A program made the position numbers and the translations under genes. The notes beneath the pieces were generated by a model, which was given only the letters and a program-made list of their open reading frames with translations, did no database searches and had not been told where the DNA came from. This document shows positions 38,706 through 50,983 of a DNA stretch of 64,000 bases, in pieces. The stretch spans positions 92,501 to 156,500 of the forward strand of contig NC_085874.1 of NCBI RefSeq assembly GCF_034702125.1. The letters run 5' to 3'. Position 1 is the first letter of the stretch. Each line of letters starts with the position of its first letter. This DNA comes from Engraulis encrasicolus (taxonomy: Eukaryota > Chordata > Actinopteri > Clupeiformes > Engraulidae).

Positions 38706-38707
<2 letters not shown>

Positions 38708-38734
38708 GAGCATTATGAGTATTTGTCTAAGCTA

Positions 38735-38950
38735 CTTGACACCTTAATTTCCCTATGGGTATCAATAAAGTTACTCTACTCTGGCACTACTGTATACGTT
38801 AGTTTGGAGGTAGAATTTGTACTGCCAGACACAGACAACAGCTGGAAGTACAGGAGAAAAGTAAAGCTCAATCATTTAATTAAAGGGGAGGCGGATGGCA
38901 ACGAATGTTTAGAGTCTCTTTCAGAAAATTTCAAACAAATCATTTAATGT
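38735..38950 (+). mobile_element. Possible retroposon 3' end in the C-D intron
   Basis: Contains ttccctatgggtatcaataaagt, a 3' terminus seen in fish LINE/SINE copies. The following plus-strand frame ending at 38947 (LPDTDNSWKYRRKVKLN) is not recognised. Confidence 0.35.
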
Positions 38951-39028
38951 CAATAATATAAGTAAGGAGATAATTTGATATCCACATCAGCATTAACTGT
39001 GCAGCATTGTGTGTGTGCTCGTGCTGAC

Positions 39029-39176
39029 CTGGCATCCATCTCTAAGCTTCTTCTGAGCATCCTGTAGCCCCGCCCACAAACTGTCCAGCGTTGTCAAGGA
39101 AACAGGAGTCAGGATACGGTCGCTAATGGCAACCTGCACAGCCTCCAGCAACACCTCAACTGTAGACTTGCTGCCC
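39029..39176 (-). CDS. Exon C of the coiled-coil gene
   Basis: 148 nt: one base completing the codon begun in exon B, then 49 codons from GSKSTVEVLLEAVQV to AQKKLRDGCQ, leaving in phase 0. It contains the segment LDSLWAGLQDAQKKL, whose Trp and leucine spacing resembles helix A of a spectrin repeat; that is suggestive only. Acceptor gcgaacgcag, donor CAG|gtcagc. The intron to exon B is only 321 nt, starting AC-rich and ending GT-rich. Exons C and D are 390 nt apart, so B, C and D form a compact cluster. Confidence 0.85.
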
Positions 39177-39356
39177 CTGCGTTCGCGCACACACACCGGT
39201 CGAGCACCCACACACCCACAGAGGGAGCATCACAACATTGGGTGTGTCCATGTACATGTGTGTTACCTGAGTCGAGTGTCTGTGTGCATGCGAATGTTAA
39301 CTGAGTCATGAATGAGAGTATTTGTACCCAAGTCATGTGTTTCGCGTGAGTTTCTT

Positions 39357-39429
<73 letters not shown>

Positions 39430-39485
39430 TGTGTGTGTCTGTGTGTGTCTGTGTGTGTCTGTGTGTGTCTGTGTGTGTTTGTGTG
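39357..39485. repeat. (TG)n with (TGTGTGTC)n
   Basis: Pure TG to about 39427, then five 8-bp TGTGTGTC units. It is the CA array following the exon B donor on the transcript strand. Confidence 0.96.
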
Positions 39486-39497
39486 CGCGCGCATTAC

Positions 39498-39775
39498 CTG
39501 AATTTCTTGATTGTCTCCACTTTGGCAGCCAGGCAGCTCAGCTGATCCTTCAGACTCGTTTGCACATGCTCAGTCTGCACCTCTCCATTCTGCACAAGCT
39601 CAGTCTGCACCTGTACGTTCTGCACATGCTCAGTCTGCACCTCTCCATTCTGCACAAGCTCAGTCTGCACCTGTACGTTCTGCATATGCCCAGCTCGCTC
39701 CTCTCCATTTTGCACATGCTCAGTCTGTACCTCTACATTCTGCACATGCTCAGCCGGAGTCAACAATTTTGTTTT
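39498..39775 (-). CDS. Exon B, carrying a 10-residue in-frame tandem repeat
   Basis: 278 nt, enters in phase 0 and leaves with two bases (AG) that pair with the first base of exon C to give an Arg codon. It starts KTKLLTPAEHVQN and ends CLAAKVETIKKF. The middle is about seven tandem copies of a 30-bp unit that encodes TE(H/L)VQN(G/V)(E/Q)VQ, followed by a unique helical tail. It is the only exon with an ordinary pyrimidine-rich acceptor (ttctctttag). The donor CAG|gtaatg is followed at once by CA-rich sequence. The repeat keeps frame throughout with no stop. Repeat number may vary between individuals (inference). Confidence 0.85.
39571..39750 (-). repeat. 30-bp coding minisatellite inside exon B
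   Basis: Six full 30-bp units at 39571, 39601, 39631, 39661, 39691 and 39721, with partial units on both sides. Alternate units match each other best, giving a 60-bp higher-order period (for example 39601 and 39661 versus 39571 and 39631). Because 30 is a multiple of 3, every unit encodes ten residues in the same frame. The encoded unit has hydrophobic positions compatible with a coiled coil. Confidence 0.9.
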
Positions 39776-39976
39776 CTAAAGAGAACAGACAGATTTTCAG
39801 CACTTTATAGTAACTGCATTTAATTACTAAGAAAAGCTTAAGCCCCTTGCAATCCTGAACGTCTACATTAACATGAAGAGTCTGCATGTGTGACACAAAT
39901 TATGGATGCAGGTATACAAACGGGGGCAATGGAACTTACCTCCATGCCTCTGCAAGTAAGATAAGACAAGACAAGA

Positions 39977-42927
39977 TTAACTCATTGGCTGCCTTGGGCG
40001 GCTGCTGACGTTATTTCGAATAGTGACACCCTCTGCCTTTGGCGGCTGCCGCCGTTAATTGCGCTTTTATACAGCTACGCCTTGTCTGGTCTGGTCTATG
40101 TTGTGTATAAATGTCAAGCCTCTACGCAGTTTGGAATTGTTCCTGTGGGTGGCAGAAGTGTCCTTAGGAACAATCAGGGCATTTAGCTCAGAGCATGAAA
40201 GAGGAAATGTCAAGACGAAAACCTCCCCTTAATAATAATGTCAACAGCAGCATAGCAAAATATCTTTTGAAAGTAAAGCACCTGTAACAGTAGTCTACTT
40301 TCTTGCCCTCTGATTTTAACACAGGTAGAGCTAGGCTACTGAATTCAGTGACAAAGCCTGACAAAAAACCTTCATCTCATGAACAAATTACAATCCCCTT
40401 TTGCTATCTATCTAGTAGCTAGCTTGCCCAAATACACCAACATGTTCAACCAGAGATGATCTGTGTGGCAACCGTTTCATTTTGGATATGTGATCAGCTT
40501 ACACAATATCAGGATGATGCATACAGCAGATCATCTAACAGGAAAATTCACTAATAGGCAGTGTTCATTTCGTGACGAAATATTTTCGTCATAATTATCG
40601 TTAACAATTGTTTTTCCCCTGACGACAATAAAACGATGACGAAAAACATTTTGTATATATAATTTTTGTTAATAGGCCTATGTCACTGAAACATTGGATG
40701 AAATTGAAAACACTGAAACAATTGCCTATTTTGCAAGTCGCGACCCTCATCTGCTCCACGTCTCCTCCCTCCTCCCCTCCCTCACACACACACACAGGAG
40801 GCACACCCGTGACCTTTTTTAACAGCAGTATTCTACTTTTCAGTGCAATCCTGGCTGGAAAAAATATTGTTGTCCATGACAAAGAAGTGCAGTCACTAAA
40901 TAGTGGTGGTGCTGTCGCACAGTAGCAAACATCTTTCTCTAACGATGCATTTTTTGCGGAACTTCTCCACTCCCTGACACTTTCATGAACCTGCTACCCG
41001 ACGGTCGTTGTCTGATCTTTTTTCAATGTTCGCTAATGTTTATAATTTAAGGGTCTATGCATAGGCACAAGCCTTCTGATAAGAATCACTTTAGTGCCGA
41101 CCGCAAAGGATTCGGAAGTGTGGAGTTTTGTGACTTGTTTCAGTCAAGGACACTGAAATAGGAAGTGAACAGCCCTTCCACGCTTTCACAAGTTATTGCA
41201 ATAACGTCTTGCGAATGCATGCAACCATGGACACAACCATGTCAACGAGAGCGCGTGTGCCATCACAACTTTGCATCAAGCAAATAATATGCAACAGCTT
41301 GCAATACGCGCATAAGAGAGAGAGAAAGAGAGAGGTCTTCCAACAGGTGCCGTGCCATCGTAACGCTTGCATACAGTAGACCTACTGTAGCCAGTCCGCG
41401 ACGCTCTTGATTACTGGTATACCCACAAGAATATTTTTCATAACATGCAGTCCCGTTTCCCCCCGAAGTCATTCTAAAATATCGACAGAGATTTATGAGT
41501 GTGGCGGCCATGATTGTTTTTTTTAAACATTGGACGCACTGGCTTGTAAGACGCTCTGGCAGTTTTTGACAATATTTTATTATTAGCCTACAATATGTAA
41601 TTTTAATCATTGATTTCCTCAAATGGTATTTTATTTTGACAATTTTATAGAGAAGTGTAGACAGAAGTGTAGACAGACTTAAATTATCGTCGACTAAAAT
41701 TGTATGAATTTTAGTCGACTAAAACTAGACTAAAACAAAAATGATTTAGATGACTAAATTGTGACTAAAACTAAAATTACATTTTCATCAAGAGACTAAA
41801 ACTAAAACTAAATTAAAAATTCCTGTCAAAATGAATACTGCTACTACGGTGACTGGTGGTAATGTTTAGTCAACTCAGTTGGAGATGTCTGGCTATAAAG
41901 TTCGCTACGCTAATTAGCTAGCTCGAAATCGCTTACAACTTTGCCTACAACTACCAAGCCCAAATAATGGAGCCTTGGTAAGTCAACTATTTTAACTCAT
42001 TCTACAGTTACTTTTTATAGATCTGTAGAGTATGATCAGCTTACTGTATCATCAAAAAAGACGGGGGTTGCAGATTTTTGGAACAGAGAAGCCTAATGTC
42101 TGGTCAGAATAAGATTCATTCAGCTCACATGAGAAAGCATTTCACTTAGCTTCTGACCAGCTAGCCTACATCACTCCAATCGGCGTGTGAAATGTTGGAT
42201 ATGTGACCAGTACTTTATCAGAAGAAAATGCAATATCACACAAGATTACATAGCAGACACATGACAATCATCCATCCACAAACAGTATACAGTAGTCTGC
42301 TCTGCCAAAGAAGCTGCAGTGAAAGTCCCCTTCACACACACAGACACACACACACACACGGTACTGGAGGGCATTTGTTCCCCAACGAAAAGAGAGCACA
42401 ACGTAAACAGAAGGACGATTGGACAGTATTTCTGTCAGTTTACGAGTCCACTGTGCGCCTGCTATCATGATCCATTGTGCGCCGCCAGCAACAAACCAAA
42501 ACCTTCTTGTTTTCGAGCCTACCCCATTATATTTCAGTATTATTAGGCTGGAAAGATCATACAAACTATCATTTTGTTCAGGCTATAGATGACAGAAGAC
42601 TGCATCTGATAGGTTTGGTGTTGTTAGGACGATGTCATTATGGCCAAAAATGTTTGCAATTATAGTTCTACTTCAAATGGAGAGAAGGCAGCATTTTGGC
42701 GAATTCCACTTATTTTCAACAGATGATTATGAAAGAACGGAAAGGGGTAGAGATACACAGTTTTTTCTGATGGCAGATGAGAATCTAATCTGTGTTGTGA
42801 TAGATATGGTGTTGACAGACACAGAACTCAATTTTCTGTGATCCTCCAAAAAACATTCAAAATACTGAAAAATATCTGGCACTGTGGGTTACTGTTTTAT
42901 GAAAATGACTGGCAGCCAATGAGTTAA
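39977..42927. mobile_element. TTAA-flanked piggyBac-like element, copy 2 (inverted relative to copy 1)
   Basis: TTAA at 39977 and 42924; the ends match copy 1 at 19069-20800. The interior aligns with the reverse complement of copy 1 except for a 1282-bp hAT-like insertion at 40559-41840. Non-coding. Lies in the A-B intron. Confidence 0.7.
40559..41840 (+). mobile_element. hAT-like element nested in piggyBac-like copy 2
   Basis: Ends CAGTGTTCATTTCGTGACG and, inverted, CAGTATTCATTTTGACAGG, with repeated gactaaaac and cgtcataatt motifs. Related to 57703-58700: both share cccgac..tcgttgtctg and a following taatttaaggg block. Flanks ctaatagg/ctactacg match at only 5 of 8. Confidence 0.55.
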
Positions 42928-43632
42928 CTTAATTGTCTGTTTGCACAGAAATTTGTCTTGCGTGACACTTCTCCACAATCCACATGTAAAGGCACATTAA
43001 AGTAGGGGTGAAACGGAACAGTGTGTCCACGGTTCGGTTCAGATTGCGGTTTTCTATTTAATTAAATAGACTAATCTAACTCCAAAGAAATAATCTAAGG
43101 GATATTGTTTGGTTATTGAGAAGTCAAAACAAAAGGTCTTTTGACAAATGATGTCCCAAAATGTTTAATCTACAGTATAACTGGCAAAAGAGGAATGCTC
43201 ACGTTTTGTTTCATCCTCCTGGTGTTTGTGGACCACCTCGTCGTGTTTTCTCATGACATGCCTTCGCAGGTTAAAATACGAATCTTTACTTAGCCTACAT
43301 CGTCTATGTCGCTCGCCACATTCTTCCTCATGCTCAACATCTTCATATTTTTGCCAGACTTGGGGCAATGTGGATGCATGTCTCCCGCCAGCTTCTAAGG
43401 ACAAAGTCTTGTGATGATAGTGGTCGGAAATATAGCCTATGCGATGTCATCTCATAATCACCTCAAATGCAATGTCATCTCAAAGCGTGCATGCGATTTC
43501 TTGGTCAGTCAGAAATGGCACATTTTGCTTTTTAAAATGTCTGCGCTCTGTGCGCCAGGAAGGCTCTTTTAAAATTAATAAAGGAAACTGCTTCATCATT
43601 GGCGGGTATGCATGGTTACAACTTTAAGGGAC
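42928..43632. other. Intron segment with a possible zinc-finger-like fossil
   Basis: A minus-strand frame 43165-43404 contains CGERHRRCRLSKDSYFNLRR followed by HVMRKH, a Cys/His arrangement like a degenerate BED or C2H2 finger of a transposase. No start, end or partner domain. Starts near 43004 with a 'ggggtgaaacgg' motif that may be a DNA transposon tip. Confidence 0.3.
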
Positions 43633-43951
43633 TTAAAGGGGTATGCCACTATTTTGGGGCTTATTACAGTTAAAATCGTTGGGCAGGGTTTATAAAGGTG
43701 GTAAAGTGTCTTATTTTTCATGTTAACCGTTGTCTTGCTTTAAGACAAGTTAAAAGAGGGAATATGTCGCTAAGCTAGTGAAAGTCAATGTATCCATGTA
43801 GCATGCTACAATGCTACACGGATACATTGACCTTCACTAGCTTAGCGACATATTCCCTCTTTTAACACTTTACCACCTTTATAAACCTTTATAAACCCCA
43901 GTCAACGATTTTAACTGTAATAAGCCCCAAAATAGTGGCATACCCCTTTAA
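43633..43951. mobile_element. Foldback element with arms of about 150 bp
   Basis: TTAAAGGGGTATGCCACTAT at the left is the exact inverse of the right end, and complementarity continues to a loop near 43800 (catgtagcatgctacaatg). The left arm has an extra block of about 40 bp (43710-43750). Such a repeat would form a long hairpin. Confidence 0.85.
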
Positions 43952-44589
43952 TTGTTTGCCCAAGAGCCTCCCGTAAGCACCTGTTATCGGCGTGTCTAAC
44001 CTACAATTGGGTGACCTTGCGCACGCAAATCCATTAAAATGTGGACTTCAGTAGGGTCTATTTTTAGCAGTATGAACCAAGTCGACTTGGCTTTTAAAGA
44101 AAATAATTAACTTATGTCTACTTTACTAGTATAAAGATTTATTTTGTCTAATATTTGGAGACATCGCCTTGCCCTTGCTGCAAAGCGCTTTCAGGGAGCA
44201 TCACCGTCTGCTCCAGCCACCAGGCAGACAGGAAGCAAAGACCCTCTTCTCTCTCTCTCTCTCTCTCATACACACACGCTTGGTCCAACTCTTTGCAAGA
44301 CGACGGCTAAGTGTTTAATGTCACTCTCGTCTTGTTGGATACCAGGCAAACTTGCAACTTGATTGTGCCGCTTGGAGAGGAGGCATTTAACGAACGTAGG
44401 CTAGGCTATATAAGGCAATGCCTTCATGAAACCAAAATCGGTGGATCTCCAGAATGCTCCGAACTGTGATAAACGAACCGAACGAATTCGAATACAATTT
44501 GAATCCGCTGCATGCCTGCATTAAAGACACACAAAACACAATATGGCCTATATAATAGAGTCTAGTCATCTTGGTCCAAGGTTCGTTGG
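43952..44589. other. Intron segment, nothing assigned
   Basis: Contains a short (CT)n run at 44249-44268 and otherwise unremarkable sequence. Confidence 0.4.
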
Positions 44590-44764
44590 TTTCAATTGGT
44601 GACTTCCGGCCCCCAAATTCACTCCTCACACATGGTGTTCCACAAGGTTCAGTTTTAGGCCCCCTACTCTTTGTTATTTATATCCTTCCCCTTGGTAACA
44701 TTCTCCGAAAACATGGTCTAAAATTTCACTGTTATGCAGATGACACCCAAATCTACATGCACAC

Positions 44765-47700
44765 TATAGATGTCCCGATCCAGGTTTTTGCACTTCCGAT
44801 CCGATACCGATATTTTATTTCACTTCCGATCCGAAACCGGCCGATACCGATACCGGCCTATCGGAGTATTTAAATTGAAAGTTATTTAGCCTACTTACTT
44901 TCTTATCACACTCATGTTGACAAGGGGGTTACTCTTGATAACAACTAGCCAGCTGAATTACGTGAATTTGAGTAATATACAATGGTTTGTACTGACAAAC
45001 CTGTTAAATACAAATTGGGCAAAATAATATTCAATTAAATACACAAACAAAAATGCCACCAGCGCTCTACTCTTGAACCAGATTCGAAGGAAACCATTGA
45101 AAATCCATCAGTGCAAATAATATTCTAAACTGTAAGTGAATGCTTATTCAAGCAGTTGAAGTATTCATCTGATTTCCATGCAAATGTGGATTTTTTTGTA
45201 GGCTGCCAGCATGTTGACAATTCAGGACGAGTTTACATTTAACATAGACAAAAAAGTAAAGAAAATTCCAAGACACACAGTAGGCATACCTAGGCTACTG
45301 GAGGCCCTCTCATATGCCCAAAGTAGCCTAAGATCCTCCATCATTATGCCATAGGTAGCCTGATACAGAATAGATTAATGCCAATAAACAACAATGACAA
45401 CTAAACAACTGCTACAAATTAATCAAAATGGAATTAGACAAATAGCTAAAATAAATCATAAACTAATTCGGACACAACCACTGTCGAGTAGGCTACTATA
45501 ATAAATATTTACTCAGGTCAGTGGACACAATAACATTTAACAATACCATTTTCTACCGTATGCTTTTGCTCCTCCATGTGAATTAGCACATCCTTAATTT
45601 AACATCTGCTAAGCATCTTAGCAAGACGGCATTGTCCATATTAAAACACACACACTCACACACACGCCGTGGGACAGAAAGGGAGCGGTAGTGGCTGGGC
45701 AACAAACAAACATTGGGGGATGAGAGGAAAGCGGTGCTCTGGAGAGAAGCATGTGAAATCTGAACTTTCAGTGTTTGTAGCCAAACATTAGCGCTTGTTA
45801 CTGAAATGCCATCTGAAACGCAGGCAGAGTGGCATGAAGCGCGCAACTCTGTGTGTCTGGACTGTTCACGGACACCGTTTAAAGCTCTTTGAAACAGGGC
45901 TCCGAACCGGTTCAAGGTACGAAAACGAAAACCGAAAACGAACGAAATTTTATGGAATTTTACGAGGAACGGAAACGGAAACGGAAACGGAAACGAAATG
46001 GTCTTCAAGTGTTCCGGAACAAAAACGTTATTCTGAAATCCACAAACCGGTTAATAACGTTTTTTTTTTTCGTTCTCTATATTTCATACAAGTGCACGAT
46101 TTTGTTTGAGGAGTAACCATGGCGATGAGCAGTCTTTTAGTTCGGCTACTGACGTGTACATGCATAGCCTACAGCAACATTTTGCTTCACCTGAGCTCTT
46201 GCCGCCTATTGATAAAACATTGAGGAGCATTGGCCAATCAGAGTGCGGCTGTAATGCTGTGCATTGTATGGAGAAACTTCCTGGGTAAATTTTACGGATG
46301 TGCTTCTCCTGGCTTTCTCGTAGTGATTGGAAGTTGGCTCTAATAAACCCGCCCTAAAGTTGTTGACCACCAATATCAAATAAGTTTTTGTAAGAGAGAT
46401 GACACTTTACCCGCGCTGTTCTTCAGTCTCATTCACGGACAGTACAGAGTTTTATATTGACACAATGGAGAGCAAAAGAGAACATGTCTTGAGATCGGTG
46501 TTGGGATTCCTACAGGGACAGAGTATTTTTGGACCATACAGTCTATGATTTGCAAAGGAATTGGATAGGCGATTTGATGAACCTAATTCGCAGAGTGCTC
46601 TCGAGAGGCAACTGGTGGGTAAGTCATGTTTAGCTTACTACTTGTAATGGCACCGCCGAGTGCCTCGATGTTCAATGCGGTTATGGCAAATTATGTTGTC
46701 GTAAAGTTACTGAGGTGCTTTTGTTGTGCGCAGCGTATCCCACTGTCGGTTGTAGAGAAGGGAGGTGAGAGCTGGTGTTTTATGTGCTGTAATCAAGGAC
46801 GTCTTATTTATCTGTTGTTGTGGTCAATGCGGGATAAAGTCATTCGTGGCATATGGACTGACGCTAACGCTAACTGGCCCACTCAATGTTTCGATGGTTT
46901 CCTCAGTATATTTCCTGGCTGTCATCACGAATAACAGTAGGTCGCGTGTGACAACAAGCAGGGATAGAGAAAGACAGCGCATTTGTTGTTGTTTAAGTTA
47001 TTATTCTCTTCTGTCGTGCAGAGGGCTGGGCTGATGGGGATCTGGAGTAGCCTACGTGGAAACTCTTACTATTTTGTGACGCTTGTCTGTTAGGCTACAA
47101 AAGTGATGGACTTGCACTGGAATGGTTGGTAGCCGATATCTGGGAGCATTTCGAGGTTTTAGACTATGCAATCTCTAGTGACCCCTTGCATCGTGCACAT
47201 CTCAAAACAGTTTGGGAAACTTTTTGTTGAGCAAGTTTGTGTCCCTTTTACTTGCTGCAAACCTCATGGCCTATTAAATAGAGCTAAGCAAGAACTGAAA
47301 TCCATGCCTATCGACACCTCTTATTATGCTAACGTCACCTGCGCTATTCTGTATTGTGCTTCCCTAATCAACATTTCCACCCACCGCTACTGGGCTGGCA
47401 TAGGCTACTGTAGATAAGAATTATAGGCATAGGTTAAATCTGCCAGGATGGATAGCCCATCTGAGTGTTTTTGGGTGTGTTATTATTTCCCCTTGATTTA
47501 CACAGCTATTCTCAAAAATAATGAGTACGTCTATTCTAAGATAAAGTCCACGAAAATAGACTTAATATGGCCGTTAAACACTGCAGGAACTTTAAGAACG
47601 AACGTTATTTTTCGTTCCGAACCGGTTCAGGAACGATATTTTTGTGGGGGAACGATTGCAAGAACGAAAACGTTAAACTGAAACTTGCCTGAACCGTTCG

Positions 47701-48066
47701 GAACGGAACGTTCGAAAAATAATTTCGTTTTCAAGCCCTGCTTTGAAACCACAGACTGAAAAACTTACGCTGCCTGCGCATGTAAGAGTCGAATGAGAGC
47801 TGAGGCAGTTGCTCGCGCGTGTAAGAGCCGAATGAGAGCTGAGGCAGTTGCTCCCACGTGTGTGCTGACGAGAGCTGAAGGTGTGCTGGAAAATGCGGAG
47901 CAGAGTTTAAGAACAACCACAGTAAAAACTGGAATGGATTGCGGGTCGGATTCTGGATCATATTCTGGATCGGATTTTTTCGTGCTTGCCGATCCGATCC
48001 CGATACGCATTTTTTTGCCTATATCGGCGGCCGATCCGATCCAGATAACGGATCGGGACATCCCTA
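44765..48066. mobile_element. hAT element inside the LINE
   Basis: Ends TATAGATGTCCCGATCC and, inverted, TAGGGATGTCCCGATCC; perfect 8-bp target duplication ATGCACAC at 44757-44764 and 48067-48074. Removal restores the LINE reading frame (MHT-KPS). The interior has repeated ccgataccg motifs, a 39-bp tandem repeat x2 at 47781-47858, and the nested element 45895-47740. No transposase. Confidence 0.85.
45895..47740. mobile_element. hAT element nested in the hAT (second level)
   Basis: Ends CAGGGCTCCGAACCGG and, inverted, CAGGGCTTGAAAACG, with perfect 8-bp target duplication CTTTGAAA at 45887-45894 and 47741-47748. Same family as 4243-5066 (shared ggttcaagg(a/t)acgaaaacg). Interior open frames up to about 100 codons (46626-46934) are not recognised. 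Confidence 0.85.
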
Positions 48067-48866
48067 ATGCACACTAAACCCTCCCATCCACTCCCCCTCC
48101 CTAACTTAACAACCTGCCTCAAAGAGATCAGTAACTGGATGACCCAAAACTTTCGTAAACTTAATCATAACAAAACTGAAGCCATCGTCATCGCCACCCC
48201 ATCACTACTTAAAAAGATAAATCATTCTCAGTTCTCTATCCCTGACTATTTCCCTGACTAGTTTGCCACCACTTCTTCTGAAGTAAAAAAAAAAAAAACT
48301 TGGCATTATCATTGACTCTTCTTTCTACTTTGAGTCCCATATCAAACACCTCACCAAAACTGTTTTTCGACCTCAAAACCATCTCCAGACTCTGCTCCTC
48401 TCTTACCCCTACCTCTGCTGAGACCCTCATTCATGCTTTCGTAACCTCCAGATTGAACTATTGTAATGCCCTACTTACTGATCTCCCTGCAAAGTTGATT
48501 AACTGCCTTCAATATATTCAGAATTCAGCAGCAAGATTACTTATACACACCAGACCCTGACATCACATTACCCCTATCCTCTATCAATTACACTGGCTTC
48601 CTATCCATTCACGTCTTCATTTCAAAATTCTCCTCCTCGTATACAAGGCCCAGCACAACCTTGCACCCTCTTACATCACAAGTCTCCTCAACCCATACAA
48701 TCCCACCCGCACACTACGCTCCATTGACACACTCCTCCTTACAATTCCCTCCACACACCTGCGCACCATGGGCGACAGGGCATTCAGTGTTGTTGGCCCC
48801 AAGCTATGGAACTCACTCCCACTGTCACTTCGTCAGTGTTCTACACTGTCTACTTTTAAATCAAAA

Positions 48867-48998
48867 GGTGGGGTTGCAGGTTAACCATTTTAAGAAAATG
48901 TACTATTATGACATCACGTTGGGGGTTCTGCAGGCTCATAAGAGTCTATGTAGAACCTTAGAATCCTGGGGGAGTTCCCCAACGTGATGTCATACCTG
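48867..48998. mobile_element. Hairpin MITE in the LINE 3' coding region
   Basis: Outer arms GGTGGGGTTGCAGGT and inverse GGTGTGGTTGCAGGT; inner arms GACATCACGTTGGGG and CCCCAACGTGATGTC are perfect; an innermost GTTCT/AGAAC pair closes the loop. 132 bp. Confidence 0.75.
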
Positions 48999-49374
48999 CA
49001 ACCACACCAACACACACTACATTACATTACATTCGCAATTAGCAGACGCCTTTGTTCAAAGCGACTTACAAGGAGCAATTTTAAACAAGGACAGGGTTCA
49101 CTTCCGCATTTCAATCACAGACAGGCACTTCCACTTACTTTAATTATTAGTTTATTTTTTCATTTTTATTTCATTTTCAAATGTATTCTACTTTTTTTCT
49201 TATTTTATTTAAAAAAATATATATTATTACTAATTTTATTTCTATTTTATTTTGCATTTGAATTATTCCCCTATTGTTAATTCATAAAAGCTTTGTTATA
49301 CTTTCTCTACAGTTATCTCTCTGATTTGTTTGTAAAGTGTCCTTGGGTATCTTCAAAGGCGCTAAAAATAAAAT

Positions 49375-49421
<47 letters not shown>

Positions 49422-49569
49422 AGCTGTTAGAGCAGCATAGTCCAATATATATTTTTTTCAGTTACTAATTAAGTTATTAAGATAAGTTACTAAAAAGAAG
49501 TTACTAAAAGTTACAAAAAAAGTTCATTAATAACTAATTAAGTTACTAAAATTAATTTACTAAAACATT

Positions 49570-50500
49570 GTCTACTGTTTTCCTAAAATTCCAAATTGAT
49601 GCATGACGCCCAGAATTCTATAGAAATTGCACTGCCCGAACATTGCCATCACACCAGTGTGACAATACACTCTTAAAGGTTTTAAGCGATGCTATAGGAT
49701 GAGGGAGAAAAGAGTGTTCATGTCTATTTTTCCGACAGCAAGGCATTCTGAAACGTCTTCCAGAAGGGAGGAGCTCATATTCCTGGTGTAGCACATGCAA
49801 AGGGTCCAGAGCAATCTTGTCCGCCAGACTGTATGTTCCGTACAACTTTCCAAGAAAAGTCCCTCCAGGGTGTGGCCTACCAGTTTGGAGCAAATGCTCA
49901 GCAGACTGAGTATTTTGTTATTCAATTGGGCTGAGAGGCCACAGAACCAGACTACCCCTCCATATTGTAGAACACTTTGGATGGTGGAAGTGAAGAATTG
50001 GTGTAAAATCTTCTTACTGGCACCAACGGATCTCAGTCTTCTCAGAAAGTGTATTCTCTGCTGAACTTTGCTGCAAATAAAATTCACATGCTGTGACCAG
50101 GAAAAAAACACTGTCCACATATACTCCTAGGTATTTCAATGATGCAGACTGTGTTATAGGTTTGTTTTGGATTATGACTGGAGCTGGTGTGTGTTGAACT
50201 GTGCCAAAATTGACCTCTGTTTTGATGTGATTCAAAGTTAGGGCATTCTGCTCACTCCATTGGACCACTCTCCTATGTCATCAGCGCCACCAGTGCAGCA
50301 TCATCAGAGAATTTGATGAGATACTGGTCAGGGGTATTGATGATAAAGTCGTTGGTGTGGATCGTGAAGACAGAAGAGCAGAGGAGAGCTCGCACACTGC
50401 TCGTTGAGACCACAGGGGAGAGTGTGTTGTTGATTCTAACCAGCTGCTGCCTAGGAATGAGTGGTACCAATGGGTGACATATGGATTAATGTCTAACTAC
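49570..50500 (-). pseudogene. CR1/Rex1-group LINE, 3' half
   Basis: Minus-strand pieces: catalytic-site variant KFSDDAALVAL (near 50300), LKYLGVYVDS (near 50130), WSQHVNFICSKVQQRIHFLR and TSTIQSVLQYGGVVWF (49900-50090), and LLPSGRRFRMP (near 49750). Several frameshifts. Continues upstream at 54979-55260 across an insertion. Confidence 0.65.
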
Positions 50501-50983
50501 TGGGTGATTCCGCCAAATCAGTACACATTCCCAAATCCACACGTCCCAGAGATAAAATGGCCATAAAATCATTCCAAAAATAATTACATGCAAATTCCAA
50601 TAAAATAACAAAATTCCATGCTAAATAAGACTGTATATTACTTCTTGTTATGTGGTGAAAATTCCTTTCCTGTGAGTGATGTAACCTCCTGGAAATTGTG
50701 TAATTTGGGGAATGAACCATCATTTTACAGGGGTTTCTTTATCTCGATGTCATTCCTGTTACCAAGTCAGGGGACACGGCAAAATTATGACAAAAAAATA
50801 TAGCAATATTGTCAACGTGCACAAGTGTAATATCTAACTACTACATTACTCGTAGAATAACATAAAAATGTGAAAATAATATGATTTCATCTATAATTAG
50901 TATGTTTAGTGAAAAAGCAGCACTCCCGGATCAGTTTTTTGCAGTTTTAATACTGCAAAAAAAACACGGTTAGCATGGCAGAC

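Larger units (their letters stand above)
44590..49421 (+). pseudogene. L2-type LINE fossil, interrupted by two nested hATs
   Basis: Reverse-transcriptase palm [14 protein letters not shown] and [10 protein letters not shown] lie just before the insertion (44630-44764). After it, the frame resumes at 48067 with LTTCLKEISNWM and HNKTEAIVI, then SRLNYCNALLTDLP and HLRTMGDRAFSVV to about 48830. The 3' tail has tgtaaagtgtccttgggt and ends in (TTA)n at 49376-49421. Frameshifts near 48280 and a stop near 48560. A hairpin MITE lies in the coding end. Confidence 0.8.

Noticed and set aside
39571..39750. A CRISPR-like array
   Set aside because: The units are contiguous with no unique spacers, in frame, and lie in a vertebrate exon.
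46626..46934. A host gene inside the nested hAT
   Set aside because: A single 102-codon frame with no homology, start context or splice evidence within a transposon.
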